From contig CAKZRP010000030.1 in NCBI GenBank assembly GCA_937146765.1, positions 1 through 64,000 on the forward strand: a stretch of 64,000 nt of DNA. The letters run 5' to 3'. This DNA is from an uncultured Paracoccaceae bacterium. GTDB lineage: Bacteria > Pseudomonadota > Alphaproteobacteria > Rhodobacterales > Rhodobacteraceae. A program made the translations under genes and the position numbers. The notes under the pieces were generated by a model. It saw only the letters and a program-made list of their open reading frames with translations. It was not told where the DNA came from and searched no databases. Each line of letters opens with the position of its first letter. Position 1 is the stretch's first letter. Shown in pieces: positions 19,088 to 26,946 of this stretch.

Positions 19088-19780
19088 ATGACAAAAGAAC
19101 TCCGCGCCCTGTCCGTCCACCTCTTCACCGCAACCGGCGCCGTTTTTGCCATGCTGGCCATGCTGGCGGCCGTAGAAGCCAAATGGGATCTTATGTTCCT
19201 GTGGCTGGTTGTGGCTTTTGCGGTGGATGGCATCGATGGGCCTCTGGCCCGTCACTATGACGTAAAGCGCAACGCGCCGCAGTTCGACGGGGTCTTGCTT
19301 GATCTCATCATCGATTACCTCACCTATGTCTTCATCCCAGCTTTCGCCCTGTTCAAATCGGATTTGATGTCGGGATGGACCGGTTGGGTGGCGATCATCG
19401 TCATCACCTTTGCCAGCGCCATGTACTTTGCCGATACCCGGATGAAAACCAAGGACAATTCCTTTTCCGGTTTTCCAGGGTGCTGGAACATGCTGGTCTT
19501 GGTAATTTTTGCGCTGGAGCCCAATCACTGGGTCAGCCTGGCGTTGGTGACCTTGCTTGCCCTGACCATGTTCGTTCCGTTGAAGTTCATCCACCCGGTA
19601 CGCACGGAGCGCTGGCGCTCTATCTCCCTGCCGGTGGCCTTGGTCTGGACCGGGCTTGCAGGATGGACCGCTTGGGTCGATTTTGCACCTGGCCCCTTCG
19701 TCCACACTGCCTTGCTGGTGACCTCCGTTTACCTGCTTTTGGTCGGAATCGCTCAGCAGGTCTTCCCCCTCCGCGGCTGA
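19088..19780 (+). CDS. pcs: Phosphatidylcholine synthase Pcs
   Basis: Pcs condenses CDP-diacylglycerol with choline to give phosphatidylcholine in one step at the inner membrane. The CDP-alcohol phosphotransferase motif is present as D50-G51-x2-A54-R55, then G68-x3-D72-x3-D76; the 12-residue spacer between Arg and Gly is the modified form known for Pcs. About eight hydrophobic segments span the 230 residues. I chose the ATG at 19088 because the protein then begins MTKELRALSVHLFTATGA; the longer form adds only basic residues. Phosphatidylcholine synthesis is characteristic of many alphaproteobacteria. Confidence 0.92.
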   Translation: MTKELRALSVHLFTATGAVFAMLAMLAAVEAKWDLMFLWLVVAFAVDGIDGPLARHYDVKRNAPQFDGVLLDLIIDYLTYVFIPAFALFKSDLMSGWTGWVAIIVITFASAMYFADTRMKTKDNSFSGFPGCWNMLVLVIFALEPNHWVSLALVTLLALTMFVPLKFIHPVRTERWRSISLPVALVWTGLAGWTAWVDFAPGPFVHTALLVTSVYLLLVGIAQQVFPLRG

Positions 19781-19936
19781 TCTCGGAAGCGAGACAGCCC
19801 TCAATCCACGTTTTTTATTCGCGTTTAGCGATGTTCCCCCGCGCGCCAGCGGCAATTAAGTAAAACGTTAATCACAATTCTTCAAAATCCTGACCAGTAC
19901 CTACGTTAACCGTTTCTCTGGTCAGGAGAGCTTTCC

Positions 19937-20242
19937 ATGACGACACATCAGGATGAGCCGCAGCACTCCCTTCCCTCTATCGCTGCCCGCTATCAGAAGG
20001 CCGCGCTGTCGCCTTCGACCCAGCAGCTGGCCCAAGCTCTTGCGATGTTGCAACGCTCCGCAGCGGGGGCAATCTTTCCGCGCGAGGCAAAAGAAGAAGA
20101 TCTGCCCGCTCCCCCGCTGGTAATCACCAGCCTTCGCCAGGCCAGCGACACCTTCGAGCAGGCCCTGCTGGCGCGACGTCGTCGCCAGACGACAGAACGC
20201 GAGGCGAGCCGCCTTTATGCCGGTGCACGCCCCTTCATTTGA
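19937..20242 (+). CDS. Small hypothetical protein (101 aa)
   Basis: I do not recognise this protein. It is soluble-looking and rich in Ala, Gln, Arg and Leu, with a helical centre (about 15-45) and a strongly basic helix near the C-terminus (about 78-95, LLARRRRQTTEREASRLY). An AGGAGAG ribosome site sits about 7 nt before the ATG. An AT-rich leader precedes it and an AT-rich spacer follows, so it is probably transcribed alone. Codon use is like its neighbours, which supports a real gene. Confidence 0.6.
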   Translation: MTTHQDEPQHSLPSIAARYQKAALSPSTQQLAQALAMLQRSAAGAIFPREAKEEDLPAPPLVITSLRQASDTFEQALLARRRRQTTEREASRLYAGARPFI

Positions 20243-20330
20243 TCCATTGCCCGCTCCTTCAACTGGACATCTCCCGGACACGCCAATCCCATTCATTACG
20301 CTCCAGCCGATTCAGATAATTTTATTCAAA

Positions 20331-20359
20331 TTGACACACCCACCAAATTAGAATACCTT
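20331..20359 (+). promoter_or_regulatory. Possible promoter in AT-rich spacer before the 20.5-kb gene
   Basis: A perfect TTGACA (20331-20336) is followed 17 bp later by TACCTT, a weak -10 with three of six consensus matches. The surrounding spacer (20243-20513) is far more AT-rich than the rest of the window. The transcript would have a leader of about 150 nt. The call rests mainly on the -35 box and base composition. Confidence 0.35.
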
Positions 20360-20513
20360 AACATAAATTAACCAACACCCCCCATACTATCGAATAGATC
20401 GCCTATACAAAAGCATAGGGGATCTACTCCTTTGAGTGAAATTCGTTAAAACAATTTTAGTGAAATAGCCCCGCGTTTGTCTAAAATACGATTCAACGGA
20501 GATTTAAAATCGG

Positions 20514-20912
20514 GTGATCGAGATGAACGTAGCTGCAGCAAACCTGGGTGTGTATCGGATGATGCAAGGCCACATGTCTGGCCTCGCCAATCAGCAGGCG
20601 GTCAAATCGGACTATGAAACCACCCAGGCCATTATCGGCCCGGTCAGTTCCGGCCAAACCAAGGGCATGGCCTTTGCCCTGCAGCGCGAACAGGCCCTCA
20701 CCGGTCAGGTTTCCCCGACCCGCCCCTACGAGCCGGTGCTGGAAGTTCAGGATCCCATCCGCCGCGGCGACATCACTCAACTCAACGCCAATAGCGTTGC
20801 AATGGCGCAATACATGATGGGTGTGATGTCCGGCTGTGTGGAGGGCCCGATGCCGGTGAGCGCGATGATCGCCCGTCAGCGCTACGAACAAGCCATGGGG
20901 TTCATGGCTTGA
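20514..20912 (+). CDS. Hypothetical protein (about 130 aa)
   Basis: This is an unrecognised protein, Met- and Gln-rich, with no signal peptide or membrane helix; the mid-part (FALQREQALTGQVSPTRPYEPVLEVQDPIR) is proline-containing and may be flexible. The start is uncertain: GTG at 20514 or ATG at 20523, with a GGAG about 12 nt before the GTG. A clear terminator follows at 20982. It stands alone, with an AT-rich leader, suggesting independent regulation. The Met-rich helices could suit interaction or metal binding, but nothing specific supports that. Confidence 0.6.
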   Translation: MIEMNVAAANLGVYRMMQGHMSGLANQQAVKSDYETTQAIIGPVSSGQTKGMAFALQREQALTGQVSPTRPYEPVLEVQDPIRRGDITQLNANSVAMAQYMMGVMSGCVEGPMPVSAMIARQRYEQAMGFMA

Positions 20913-20981
20913 TCCCTATTTTGGCGTGACAGTTCACCCGTTGCACCACATTCGGACTGACGACGTGCGGTAATCAATGAG

Positions 20982-21007
20982 AAAGAGGCTGGGACCCCCG
21001 CCTCTTT
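20982..21007 (+). terminator. Rho-independent terminator after the 20.5-kb gene
   Basis: The arms AAAGAGGC (20982-20989) and GCCTCTTT (21000-21007) form an 8-bp stem around a 10-nt loop, followed by a continued T-run on the plus strand. Confidence 0.8.
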
Positions 21008-21201
21008 TTTGATTCCCCAGCACTGGGCTGGTTTAGAGACGATAAATCTTCGTTATCCATTCGCCTTCATTTGAATAAACATTTCAAACCTCCATCCCCG
21101 ATCAGAAATAAAGACTCCTGCATTCTTAGGCATCATTCGTACAAGTTTAATCGCCCCAAGCTCCTTCGCCGTTTTTCTGGTATCGTCAAAGGGACTTGTC
21201 C

Positions 21202-21218
21202 TGCGGGTTGATCCCGCA
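21202..21218 (+). promoter_or_regulatory. Short hairpin directly before a ribosome site
   Basis: TGCGGG and CCCGCA form a perfect 6-bp stem around TTGAT. It ends 3 nt before the AGGAAAGGG ribosome site of the 21.2-kb gene, so it would lie in the 5' leader and could affect translation start. A chance occurrence is possible in GC-rich DNA. Confidence 0.35.
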
Positions 21219-21237
21219 AGCAGGAAAGGGAAAAGAC

Positions 21238-21702
21238 ATGTTGCCAGCAATGCGTGCATATTCCGGTGCCCCTGCCGGAAATACGGAAGTAGTCGTTTTC
21301 ACGCAAACCGACACGCTAGCGCTTTCGGGTGATGAAGGTGGCGCGACCGGAGCAGAGTTTGCCAACAGTCGGCTGATGAATTTCCTCAGCGATGATCCGG
21401 CACCACGGGATCGCGATCTTGACTCGATGATGCATCGCGACCAGACCAGCCTCTACTCGGAAACTCAGGGACCGGCGACACAGGAATCGCCTTCCCGCAC
21501 CGAGCTTCCCCCGCTGCCGCCATCGACAGATACCCCCGACCCGGTGGCCTTGCCGCCATTGGAGAGCCTCGTCAACAGCCGCTTGCAGCAGCAAGAGACC
21601 GCGCTTGCTGATGACGCCCTCTATCGTGGCAGTTCCGCCGGAAGCCTCGCACAGGAACTCTACACCAACACGCGGGATGTGCTCTCCCGCCTGGCCGCCT
21701 GA
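21238..21702 (+). CDS. Hypothetical Pro/Ser-rich protein (154 aa)
   Basis: No recognisable family. The middle (about 70-105) is rich in Pro, Ser, Thr and acidic residues and is probably disordered; a short C-terminal helical part (about 108-154, SLVNSRLQQQETALADDALY) is more regular. I chose the ATG at 21238 because AGGAAAGGG lies 7 nt upstream. A strong terminator follows. With the genes at 19.9 and 20.5 kb it forms a run of three short, separately transcribed unknown genes. Confidence 0.6.
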   Translation: MLPAMRAYSGAPAGNTEVVVFTQTDTLALSGDEGGATGAEFANSRLMNFLSDDPAPRDRDLDSMMHRDQTSLYSETQGPATQESPSRTELPPLPPSTDTPDPVALPPLESLVNSRLQQQETALADDALYRGSSAGSLAQELYTNTRDVLSRLAA

Positions 21703-21730
21703 TCCAGCCCCCGATGGAACAGGCCAATGG

Positions 21731-21764
21731 AAAACGCCCGGAGAGAGGTCTCCGGGCGTTTTCT
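21731..21764. terminator. Strong bidirectional terminator between the 21.2-kb gene and ileS
   Basis: AAAACGCCCGGAG pairs with CTCCGGGCGTTTT around a short loop, with T-runs on both strands. It ends the plus-strand hypothetical gene and the convergent ileS transcript. Confidence 0.88.
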
Positions 21765-21813
21765 TTTGTCGTGATCCCCTGCCCTTCGGTCGGCCCCGGG
21801 GTCCCGGCTACCC

Positions 21814-24768
21814 TTAGCCGTTCAATGCAGAATTGCAGCGGCCGCAGGTCCCAGCGTGCGCGTGCGTGCCCACATCCGGCAGGATTTTCCAGCAACGCTG
21901 GCATTTCTCGCCATCGGCCTTTTCGAAGACCACCGAAACGCCCTCAACCTCGGGCAGGCGATAGGCCTCTGCCGGGCTCGGATCGCCGGTGAGCTGGATG
22001 TCGGAGGTGATGCAGACATCGGCAAACTCCACCGATTTCAGCGCCGCCAGCACATCCGCCTCGCGCACGTGGACCACAGGCGCGGCCTCGAGCGAAGCGC
22101 CGATCACCTTGTCGGTCCGCTGCACCTCGAGCGCGGCGGTAACAACGCGGCGGGCTTGACGGACCTTGGCCCATTTCGCCGCCAAAGGCTCGTTGATCCA
22201 GTCGCGGGGCGTGTCCGGCATATCAACCAGATGCACGGAGCTTTGATCGCCCGGGAACCGCTCCAGCCAGACCTCTTCCATGGTGAAGACCAGGATCGGC
22301 GCCAACCAGGTGGTCAGGCGGTGGAACAGGATATCGAGCACGGTGCGCGCCGCGCGGGCGTTCAGCGTATCGCCATCACAATAAAGCGCATCCTTGCGGA
22401 TATCGAAGTAGAAGGCGGACAGATCCACGGTGGCAAAGTTAAAGATCGCCTGCCACACGCCGTTGAAATCAAACGCCTTGTAGCCCGCCTTAACGGTGTG
22501 ATCGAGCTCCGCCAGACGGTGCAGCACCCACTGTTCCAGCTCGGGCATATCCGCCGGGGCGACCCGCTGATCCTCGGTGAAATCGCCAAGGCTGCCGAGC
22601 AGGAAGCGCATGGTATTGCGCAGGCGGCGATAGCTGTCGGCGGTGCCTTTCAGGATCTCCGGACCGATCCGCTGGTCGGTGGTATAGTCGGTCTGCGCCA
22701 CCCAGAGACGCAGGATATCCGCGCCATATTGCTTGATGACTTCCTCGGGCACGATGGTATTGCCGAGCGATTTGGACATCTTCATGCCCTTCTCGTCCAG
22801 CGTGAACCCATGGGTCACCACGTTGCGATAAGGCGCGCGCCCCTTGGTGCCGCAGGCCTGCAAGAGCGAGGAGTGGAACCAACCGCGATGCTGGTCGGTG
22901 CCTTCCATATAGACGTCGGCGATGCCGTCCTCGGTGCCATCCGCCCGGTCCCGCAGCACAAAGGCATGGGTGGAGCCGGAGTCGAACCACACGTCGAGCA
23001 CGTCATAGACCTGATCATAGGCCTCGGGATCGGCCAGACCGTCGAGCACCTTCGCCTTGAAGCCCTCTTCGTACCAGACATCCGCGCCCTTTTCCTCAAA
23101 GGCGGCGGTGATCCGCGCGTTCACCTCTGCATTGCGCAGGAGGTAATCCGCATCGGTCGGCAGCGCGCCTTTCTTGGTGAAGCAGGTGAGCGGCACGCCC
23201 CAGGCGCGTTGACGGGACAGCACCCAGTCGGGCCGCGCTTCGATCATCGAATAGAGACGGTTGCGGCCGGTCTTCGGCGTCCATTTCACCAGCTCGTCGA
23301 TCGAGCGCAGGGCGCGTTCGCGGATGGTGTCGCCGTATTGGCCCATGCCGTCGTCCATCTTGCGGTCCACACCGGCAAACCACTGCGGCGTGTTGCGATA
23401 GATGATCGGCGCCTTGGACCGCCAGGAGTGCGGGTAGCTGTGCTTGATCTTGCCGCGTGCCATTAGGCCGCCAACCTCAACCAGCTTGTTGATGATCGCG
23501 GTATTGGCATCGCCCTCGCCGCCCTTGCGGTTGAGGATATAGGTGCCGCCAAAGAAGGGCATGTCGGGGCGCATGCCGCCGTCATCCATCACGTTATAGG
23601 TGATGACCTGCTCCAGCATCCCGAGGTCGCGATAGAGTTCAAATTCCTCCATCCCGTGGCTCGGCGCGCAATGCACAAAGCCGGTACCCTCGGTATCGGT
23701 GACAAACTCCGCCGCGCGGAAGTCGCGTTCGTCATCCCACTCTCCGTTGGAGCCTTCGGCCCCAGAAAGCGGATGCTTCAGCCAAGCGATGTCCTTCGGA
23801 TTGATGTCGCACACACGTTGATATTGACCCTCTGACAGGCGTGCACGCTTGAACACGTCTTCAGCCAGATTGTCAGCCAGCACAAACTTCTCGCCAACGT
23901 TAACCCAACACTCATCTGGCGTGCCAGTGACTTCATAGAGGCCATAGGCAATGTCCTCGCCGTACACCACGGCTTTGTTCGACGGCATGGTCCAGGGGGT
24001 GGTGGTCCAAATCACTACGTGAGTGTTCGCCATGTCAAAAAGCGGATGCTTCTCAAGGTCAGGCCATTGATTGCGATCTAGAGCAAGTCCACCAACTTTA
24101 AACTTCACCCAGATAGTGAAGCTTTCCTTGTCGTGATATTCCACCTCGGCCTCGGCCAGCGCGGTTTTCTCGACCGGCGACCACATCACGGGCTTGGAGC
24201 CCTGATAGAGGGTGCCGTTCATCAGGAACTTCATGAACTCGTCGGCGATCACCGCCTCGGCATGGAAATCCATGGTGATATAGGGATCGGCCCAATTGCC
24301 GGTGATGCCGAGACGTTTGAACTCCTCACGCTGGATGTCGATCCAGCCCTCGGCGAACTTGCGGCATTCCTGACGGAACTCGACAACCGGCACCGCGTCC
24401 TTGTTCTGGCCCTTCTTGCGGTACTGCTCTTCGATCTTCCATTCGATCGGCAGACCGTGGCAGTCCCAACCCGGCACGTAGCGCGCGTCAAAGCCCATCA
24501 TCTGGTGGCTGCGCACGATCATGTCCTTGATGGTCTTATTGAGCGCGTGGCCGATGTGCAGGTGCCCGTTGGCATAGGGAGGACCATCGTGCAGCGTGAA
24601 GGGCGTACGGCCCTCTTTCTCGCGCAGGCGGTCATAGACGCCGATCTTGGCCCAGCGGTCGAGCCAGGCAGGCTCGCGCTGAGGCAGACCTGCGCGCATC
24701 GGGAAATCGGTCTGCGGCAGGTTCAGCGTGTCTTTGTAGTCGGGGGCTTCGGGCGTGTCGGCGCACAT
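21814..24768 (-). CDS. ileS: Isoleucyl-tRNA synthetase
   Basis: This is a class I aminoacyl-tRNA synthetase of 984 aa. The HIGH motif is HIGH at residues 71-74 within PPYANGHLHIGHALN, and KMSKS lies in MKMSKSLGNTIVPEE. The CP1 editing domain lies between them (WTTTPWTMPSNKAV is its conserved threonine-rich motif). The C-terminal zinc site has CQRC and CGRC pairs, typical of bacterial IleRS. A stretch at about 23,800-24,130, encoding part of CP1, has lower GC and different codon preference from the rest, a possible recombination tract. The reading frame is intact. Confidence 0.97.
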   Translation of the reverse strand: MCADTPEAPDYKDTLNLPQTDFPMRAGLPQREPAWLDRWAKIGVYDRLREKEGRTPFTLHDGPPYANGHLHIGHALNKTIKDMIVRSHQMMGFDARYVPGWDCHGLPIEWKIEEQYRKKGQNKDAVPVVEFRQECRKFAEGWIDIQREEFKRLGITGNWADPYITMDFHAEAVIADEFMKFLMNGTLYQGSKPVMWSPVEKTALAEAEVEYHDKESFTIWVKFKVGGLALDRNQWPDLEKHPLFDMANTHVVIWTTTPWTMPSNKAVVYGEDIAYGLYEVTGTPDECWVNVGEKFVLADNLAEDVFKRARLSEGQYQRVCDINPKDIAWLKHPLSGAEGSNGEWDDERDFRAAEFVTDTEGTGFVHCAPSHGMEEFELYRDLGMLEQVITYNVMDDGGMRPDMPFFGGTYILNRKGGEGDANTAIINKLVEVGGLMARGKIKHSYPHSWRSKAPIIYRNTPQWFAGVDRKMDDGMGQYGDTIRERALRSIDELVKWTPKTGRNRLYSMIEARPDWVLSRQRAWGVPLTCFTKKGALPTDADYLLRNAEVNARITAAFEEKGADVWYEEGFKAKVLDGLADPEAYDQVYDVLDVWFDSGSTHAFVLRDRADGTEDGIADVYMEGTDQHRGWFHSSLLQACGTKGRAPYRNVVTHGFTLDEKGMKMSKSLGNTIVPEEVIKQYGADILRLWVAQTDYTTDQRIGPEILKGTADSYRRLRNTMRFLLGSLGDFTEDQRVAPADMPELEQWVLHRLAELDHTVKAGYKAFDFNGVWQAIFNFATVDLSAFYFDIRKDALYCDGDTLNARAARTVLDILFHRLTTWLAPILVFTMEEVWLERFPGDQSSVHLVDMPDTPRDWINEPLAAKWAKVRQARRVVTAALEVQRTDKVIGASLEAAPVVHVREADVLAALKSVEFADVCITSDIQLTGDPSPAEAYRLPEVEGVSVVFEKADGEKCQRCWKILPDVGTHAHAGTCGRCNSALNG

Positions 24769-25046
24769 ATCGGTGGCGTCCTTTGCATCAACGGATCGAT
24801 TTTGGGGATATTCGGTTCGGTGCGATCACTCAAGCACCTTTGCCCGGCGTCTCGATGGATCAGAGCGCCGGGTTGCTAATTCGAATAATGATGGCCACGC
24901 GGCGTGTTGCAGTCGCTGTCATAGCCGCGCTTATAGGCGCTGTTTTGGGTAGGGTAAAGCGCTGCGTCATGGCGCCCTCTTTCGCCCGCTTGGCAAAGCC
25001 CCTAGGTGTAAGGGAAAGTGTGTCCTTGCCGCAGGCCCTCCGCCCC

Positions 25047-25460
25047 ATGACCCTAGACGCCCCCCTCGCCCGCTTTGAGATCACCGGCGCAGAGATCGAC
25101 CGTGTGGTTGCCGTATTTTACGGCGCGGTGCGGCGGCATGAGGTCCTGGGTCCGGTCTTTGCCGCCCATGTCACCGATTGGCCGGAGCATGAGGCGAAGA
25201 TCGCCGCCTTTTGGCGCAATGCGATCCTGCGCGAGCGCAGCTACTCCGGCAACCCGATGCGGGTGCATGTGACCACGCGCGAGATTGAGCCGGAGCATTT
25301 TGCCCTCTGGTTGGGTCTTTTTCACGCGACCTTGACGCGCACCGTCTCGCCGGAACAAGCACAGGCCTGGGGCGCGTTGGCGGATCGCATTGGCGAGGGG
25401 TTTCGGGCGGGCGTCGTCTCCATGCGCCAACCCAAGGACGCGCCGCCGCGCCTGTTCTGA
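25047..25460 (+). CDS. Group III truncated hemoglobin
   Basis: This 137-residue protein fits the 2-on-2 truncated hemoglobin family, group III. Helix B has FYGAV, the E/F region contains FWRNAILRERSYSGNPM, and the proximal His follows in RVHV; the C-terminal half has FALWLGLFHATL. Group III globins bind heme and oxygen or NO, and their physiological role is often unclear. The start is uncertain: ATG at 25047 has no good ribosome site, while TTG at 25026 sits about 10 nt after AGGGA. It is divergent from ileS across about 280 bp and convergent with the TIGR01620 gene, 5 bp away. Confidence 0.87.
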   Translation: MTLDAPLARFEITGAEIDRVVAVFYGAVRRHEVLGPVFAAHVTDWPEHEAKIAAFWRNAILRERSYSGNPMRVHVTTREIEPEHFALWLGLFHATLTRTVSPEQAQAWGALADRIGEGFRAGVVSMRQPKDAPPRLF

Positions 25461-25465
25461 GGCCC

Positions 25466-26470
25466 TTAGCCCTGTTTTGACTGACCAAAAACGCCAGTCA
25501 GTGCCCGTTGCACCACCTTGCGGGTCGAAGGTTTCTTCAGCGCGGTAAAGGCCATCGGCCGGCAGACCTCCATCGCCGCAAGGCCAACGCGGGCGGTCAA
25601 GGCGCCGTTCACCAGCCCCTCGCCAAAGCGGCGGGAGAGTTTCGACAGGACAGAGCCCCCCAGCAAGGGCTCGATAAGGTCGTCGCCCACTGCCACAGCG
25701 CCCGTAGCAACCAGATGCGACAGCACCGCGCGTGTGAGGCGCCAAGAGCTGAAGAACCCCGAGCGCCCGCCGTAAATCTCGGCAATGCGGCGGATCATCC
25801 TGAGGCTCGCCACCAGCGCGGTGATGACATCCGCCAGCGCCAGCGGCACCAGCGCGGTCACCCCGGCGACTTGCCGCGCGGCCCCTTCGATCTCGACCAC
25901 GGCGCGGGCATCCAGCGGGCGCATCAGCTCAGCCTCGGCCAGATCGACCAAGGCATCGGCGTCCAGAAGGTCGCCGCGTCTTTCGCGGACGTTGCGGCGC
26001 GCCCACTCGAGATCACTTCGCCCCTCGTAGAATTTCAGCAAGGCGGCGACCTGCGCCTGCGCCTCGGCAAGACTGCCACTACGCGCCGCCAGTGCGGATT
26101 TCCGCAGGGTCTCAACTCGACGCAGTCGCCCCAAGGCGGCCAGCTCCTTGAGGCAGAGCCCCAACAGAAGCAGCAAAAGCGCCGCCATGGCCGCCGAGAT
26201 CACCAGACCAAGGATCGGCATCCGATCCATCAGCCCCATGGCATAATCCCAGGCCGCGACCGACGCGATAGTGGTCACAAGTCCCGCCAACAGCCCCCAG
26301 ATCCAGCGCCCAAACCCGCCGCCCCTCTTCGCACCGAGCGCACTCGCGGCCCCTTGCACCGAGGTCTGCGCCATGGGAGCCAAGTCCAGATCGGGCACCG
26401 GCGGCGCCTCGGCCACGCTGGGGCCTTGATCCTCGGCCTCCAAATCAAACACGATGGGTTTCTGGCTCAT
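25466..26470 (-). CDS. TIGR01620/DUF697 family membrane protein (YcjF-like)
   Basis: This is a 334-residue inner-membrane protein. A disordered acidic N-terminus (about 1-45) precedes two membrane helices (about 55-75 and 85-110). A soluble helical region follows, then the C-terminal DUF697-like part (about 205-334) with conserved LVPLALADVITALVASLRM and LVATGAVAVGDDLIEP. It is the partner of the ycjX gene upstream. The pair is conserved in proteobacteria and often stress-linked; the function is not established. It overlaps the GNAT gene by 4 nt. Confidence 0.85.
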   Translation of the reverse strand: MSQKPIVFDLEAEDQGPSVAEAPPVPDLDLAPMAQTSVQGAASALGAKRGGGFGRWIWGLLAGLVTTIASVAAWDYAMGLMDRMPILGLVISAAMAALLLLLLGLCLKELAALGRLRRVETLRKSALAARSGSLAEAQAQVAALLKFYEGRSDLEWARRNVRERRGDLLDADALVDLAEAELMRPLDARAVVEIEGAARQVAGVTALVPLALADVITALVASLRMIRRIAEIYGGRSGFFSSWRLTRAVLSHLVATGAVAVGDDLIEPLLGGSVLSKLSRRFGEGLVNGALTARVGLAAMEVCRPMAFTALKKPSTRKVVQRALTGVFGQSKQG

Positions 26471-26946
26471 GCTTCGGCCTCCGCCGCTGTTTTGACGGGC
26501 GCTACAGTGGGAGCGCGCCAGTGGTATTCGATATCGGGCAGGCCTTCCTCGTTGCGCGCGCCATCGGTGCGGCGCTGCTCAGCAAATCCTTCGCGCAGGT
26601 AAAACCGCTGCGCCGCCAGATTGGACTGAAAGGTCCACAGGGTCAGCCGCGGCGAGGCGGATTTCGCCTGATCCAGCAGAGCCTTACCCAATCCGAGCCC
26701 GCAAGCCTCTGGTGCGAGGTAGAGCGCGCAGACCTCGGCCCCGTCGCGAGCGAGGAAACCTACCACCTGCCCCGCCACAGTGGCCACCGTCACCCAGCCG
26801 CGCGCGATCATCCGGTCGCAAAAGCCAATCGCCTCAGCGCAGGAATGTTCCTTTGGCATCCAAGGGGTCTCCACCTCAAACCGGTGCAGGATCACCCCAA
26901 GCGCGCCGGCATCAAGCGGGGTCGCAGGGCGCAAAACCATGGTCAT
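26467..26946 (-). CDS. GNAT-family N-acetyltransferase
   Basis: This 159-residue acetyltransferase has the acetyl-CoA-binding segment LYLAPEACGLGLGKALLDQA (motif A, Q/R-x-x-G-x-G/A form modified to ACGLGLG) and the C-terminal FYLREGFAEQRR typical of GNATs. I chose the ATG at 26946 because it gives an ATGA overlap with ycjX and a normal GNAT length; the longer form adds a Pro/Arg-rich stretch. The substrate is unknown. It is inserted between ycjX and its TIGR01620 partner with 4-nt overlaps on both sides, so all three are translationally coupled. Confidence 0.85.
   Translation of the reverse strand: MTMVLRPATPLDAGALGVILHRFEVETPWMPKEHSCAEAIGFCDRMIARGWVTVATVAGQVVGFLARDGAEVCALYLAPEACGLGLGKALLDQAKSASPRLTLWTFQSNLAAQRFYLREGFAEQRRTDGARNEEGLPDIEYHWRAPTVAPVKTAAEAEA

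Larger units (their letters stand above)
20913..21237. other. Intergenic stretch with terminator, low-GC segment and hairpin
   Basis: This is 325 bp without a convincing gene. It contains the terminator at 20982-21007, then about 150 bp (21040-21190) clearly lower in GC than the genome, then a small hairpin at 21202-21218. A 68-codon minus-strand ORF (21053-21259) spans the low-GC part but overlaps the start of the next gene, so I do not call it. The low GC may mark promoter DNA or the remnant of a foreign gene. Confidence 0.5.

Noticed and set aside
21053..21259. 68-codon minus-strand frame in low-GC DNA
   Set aside because: It overlaps the ribosome site and start of the 21.2-kb gene and has no family resemblance; it could be a remnant, but I cannot support a gene.
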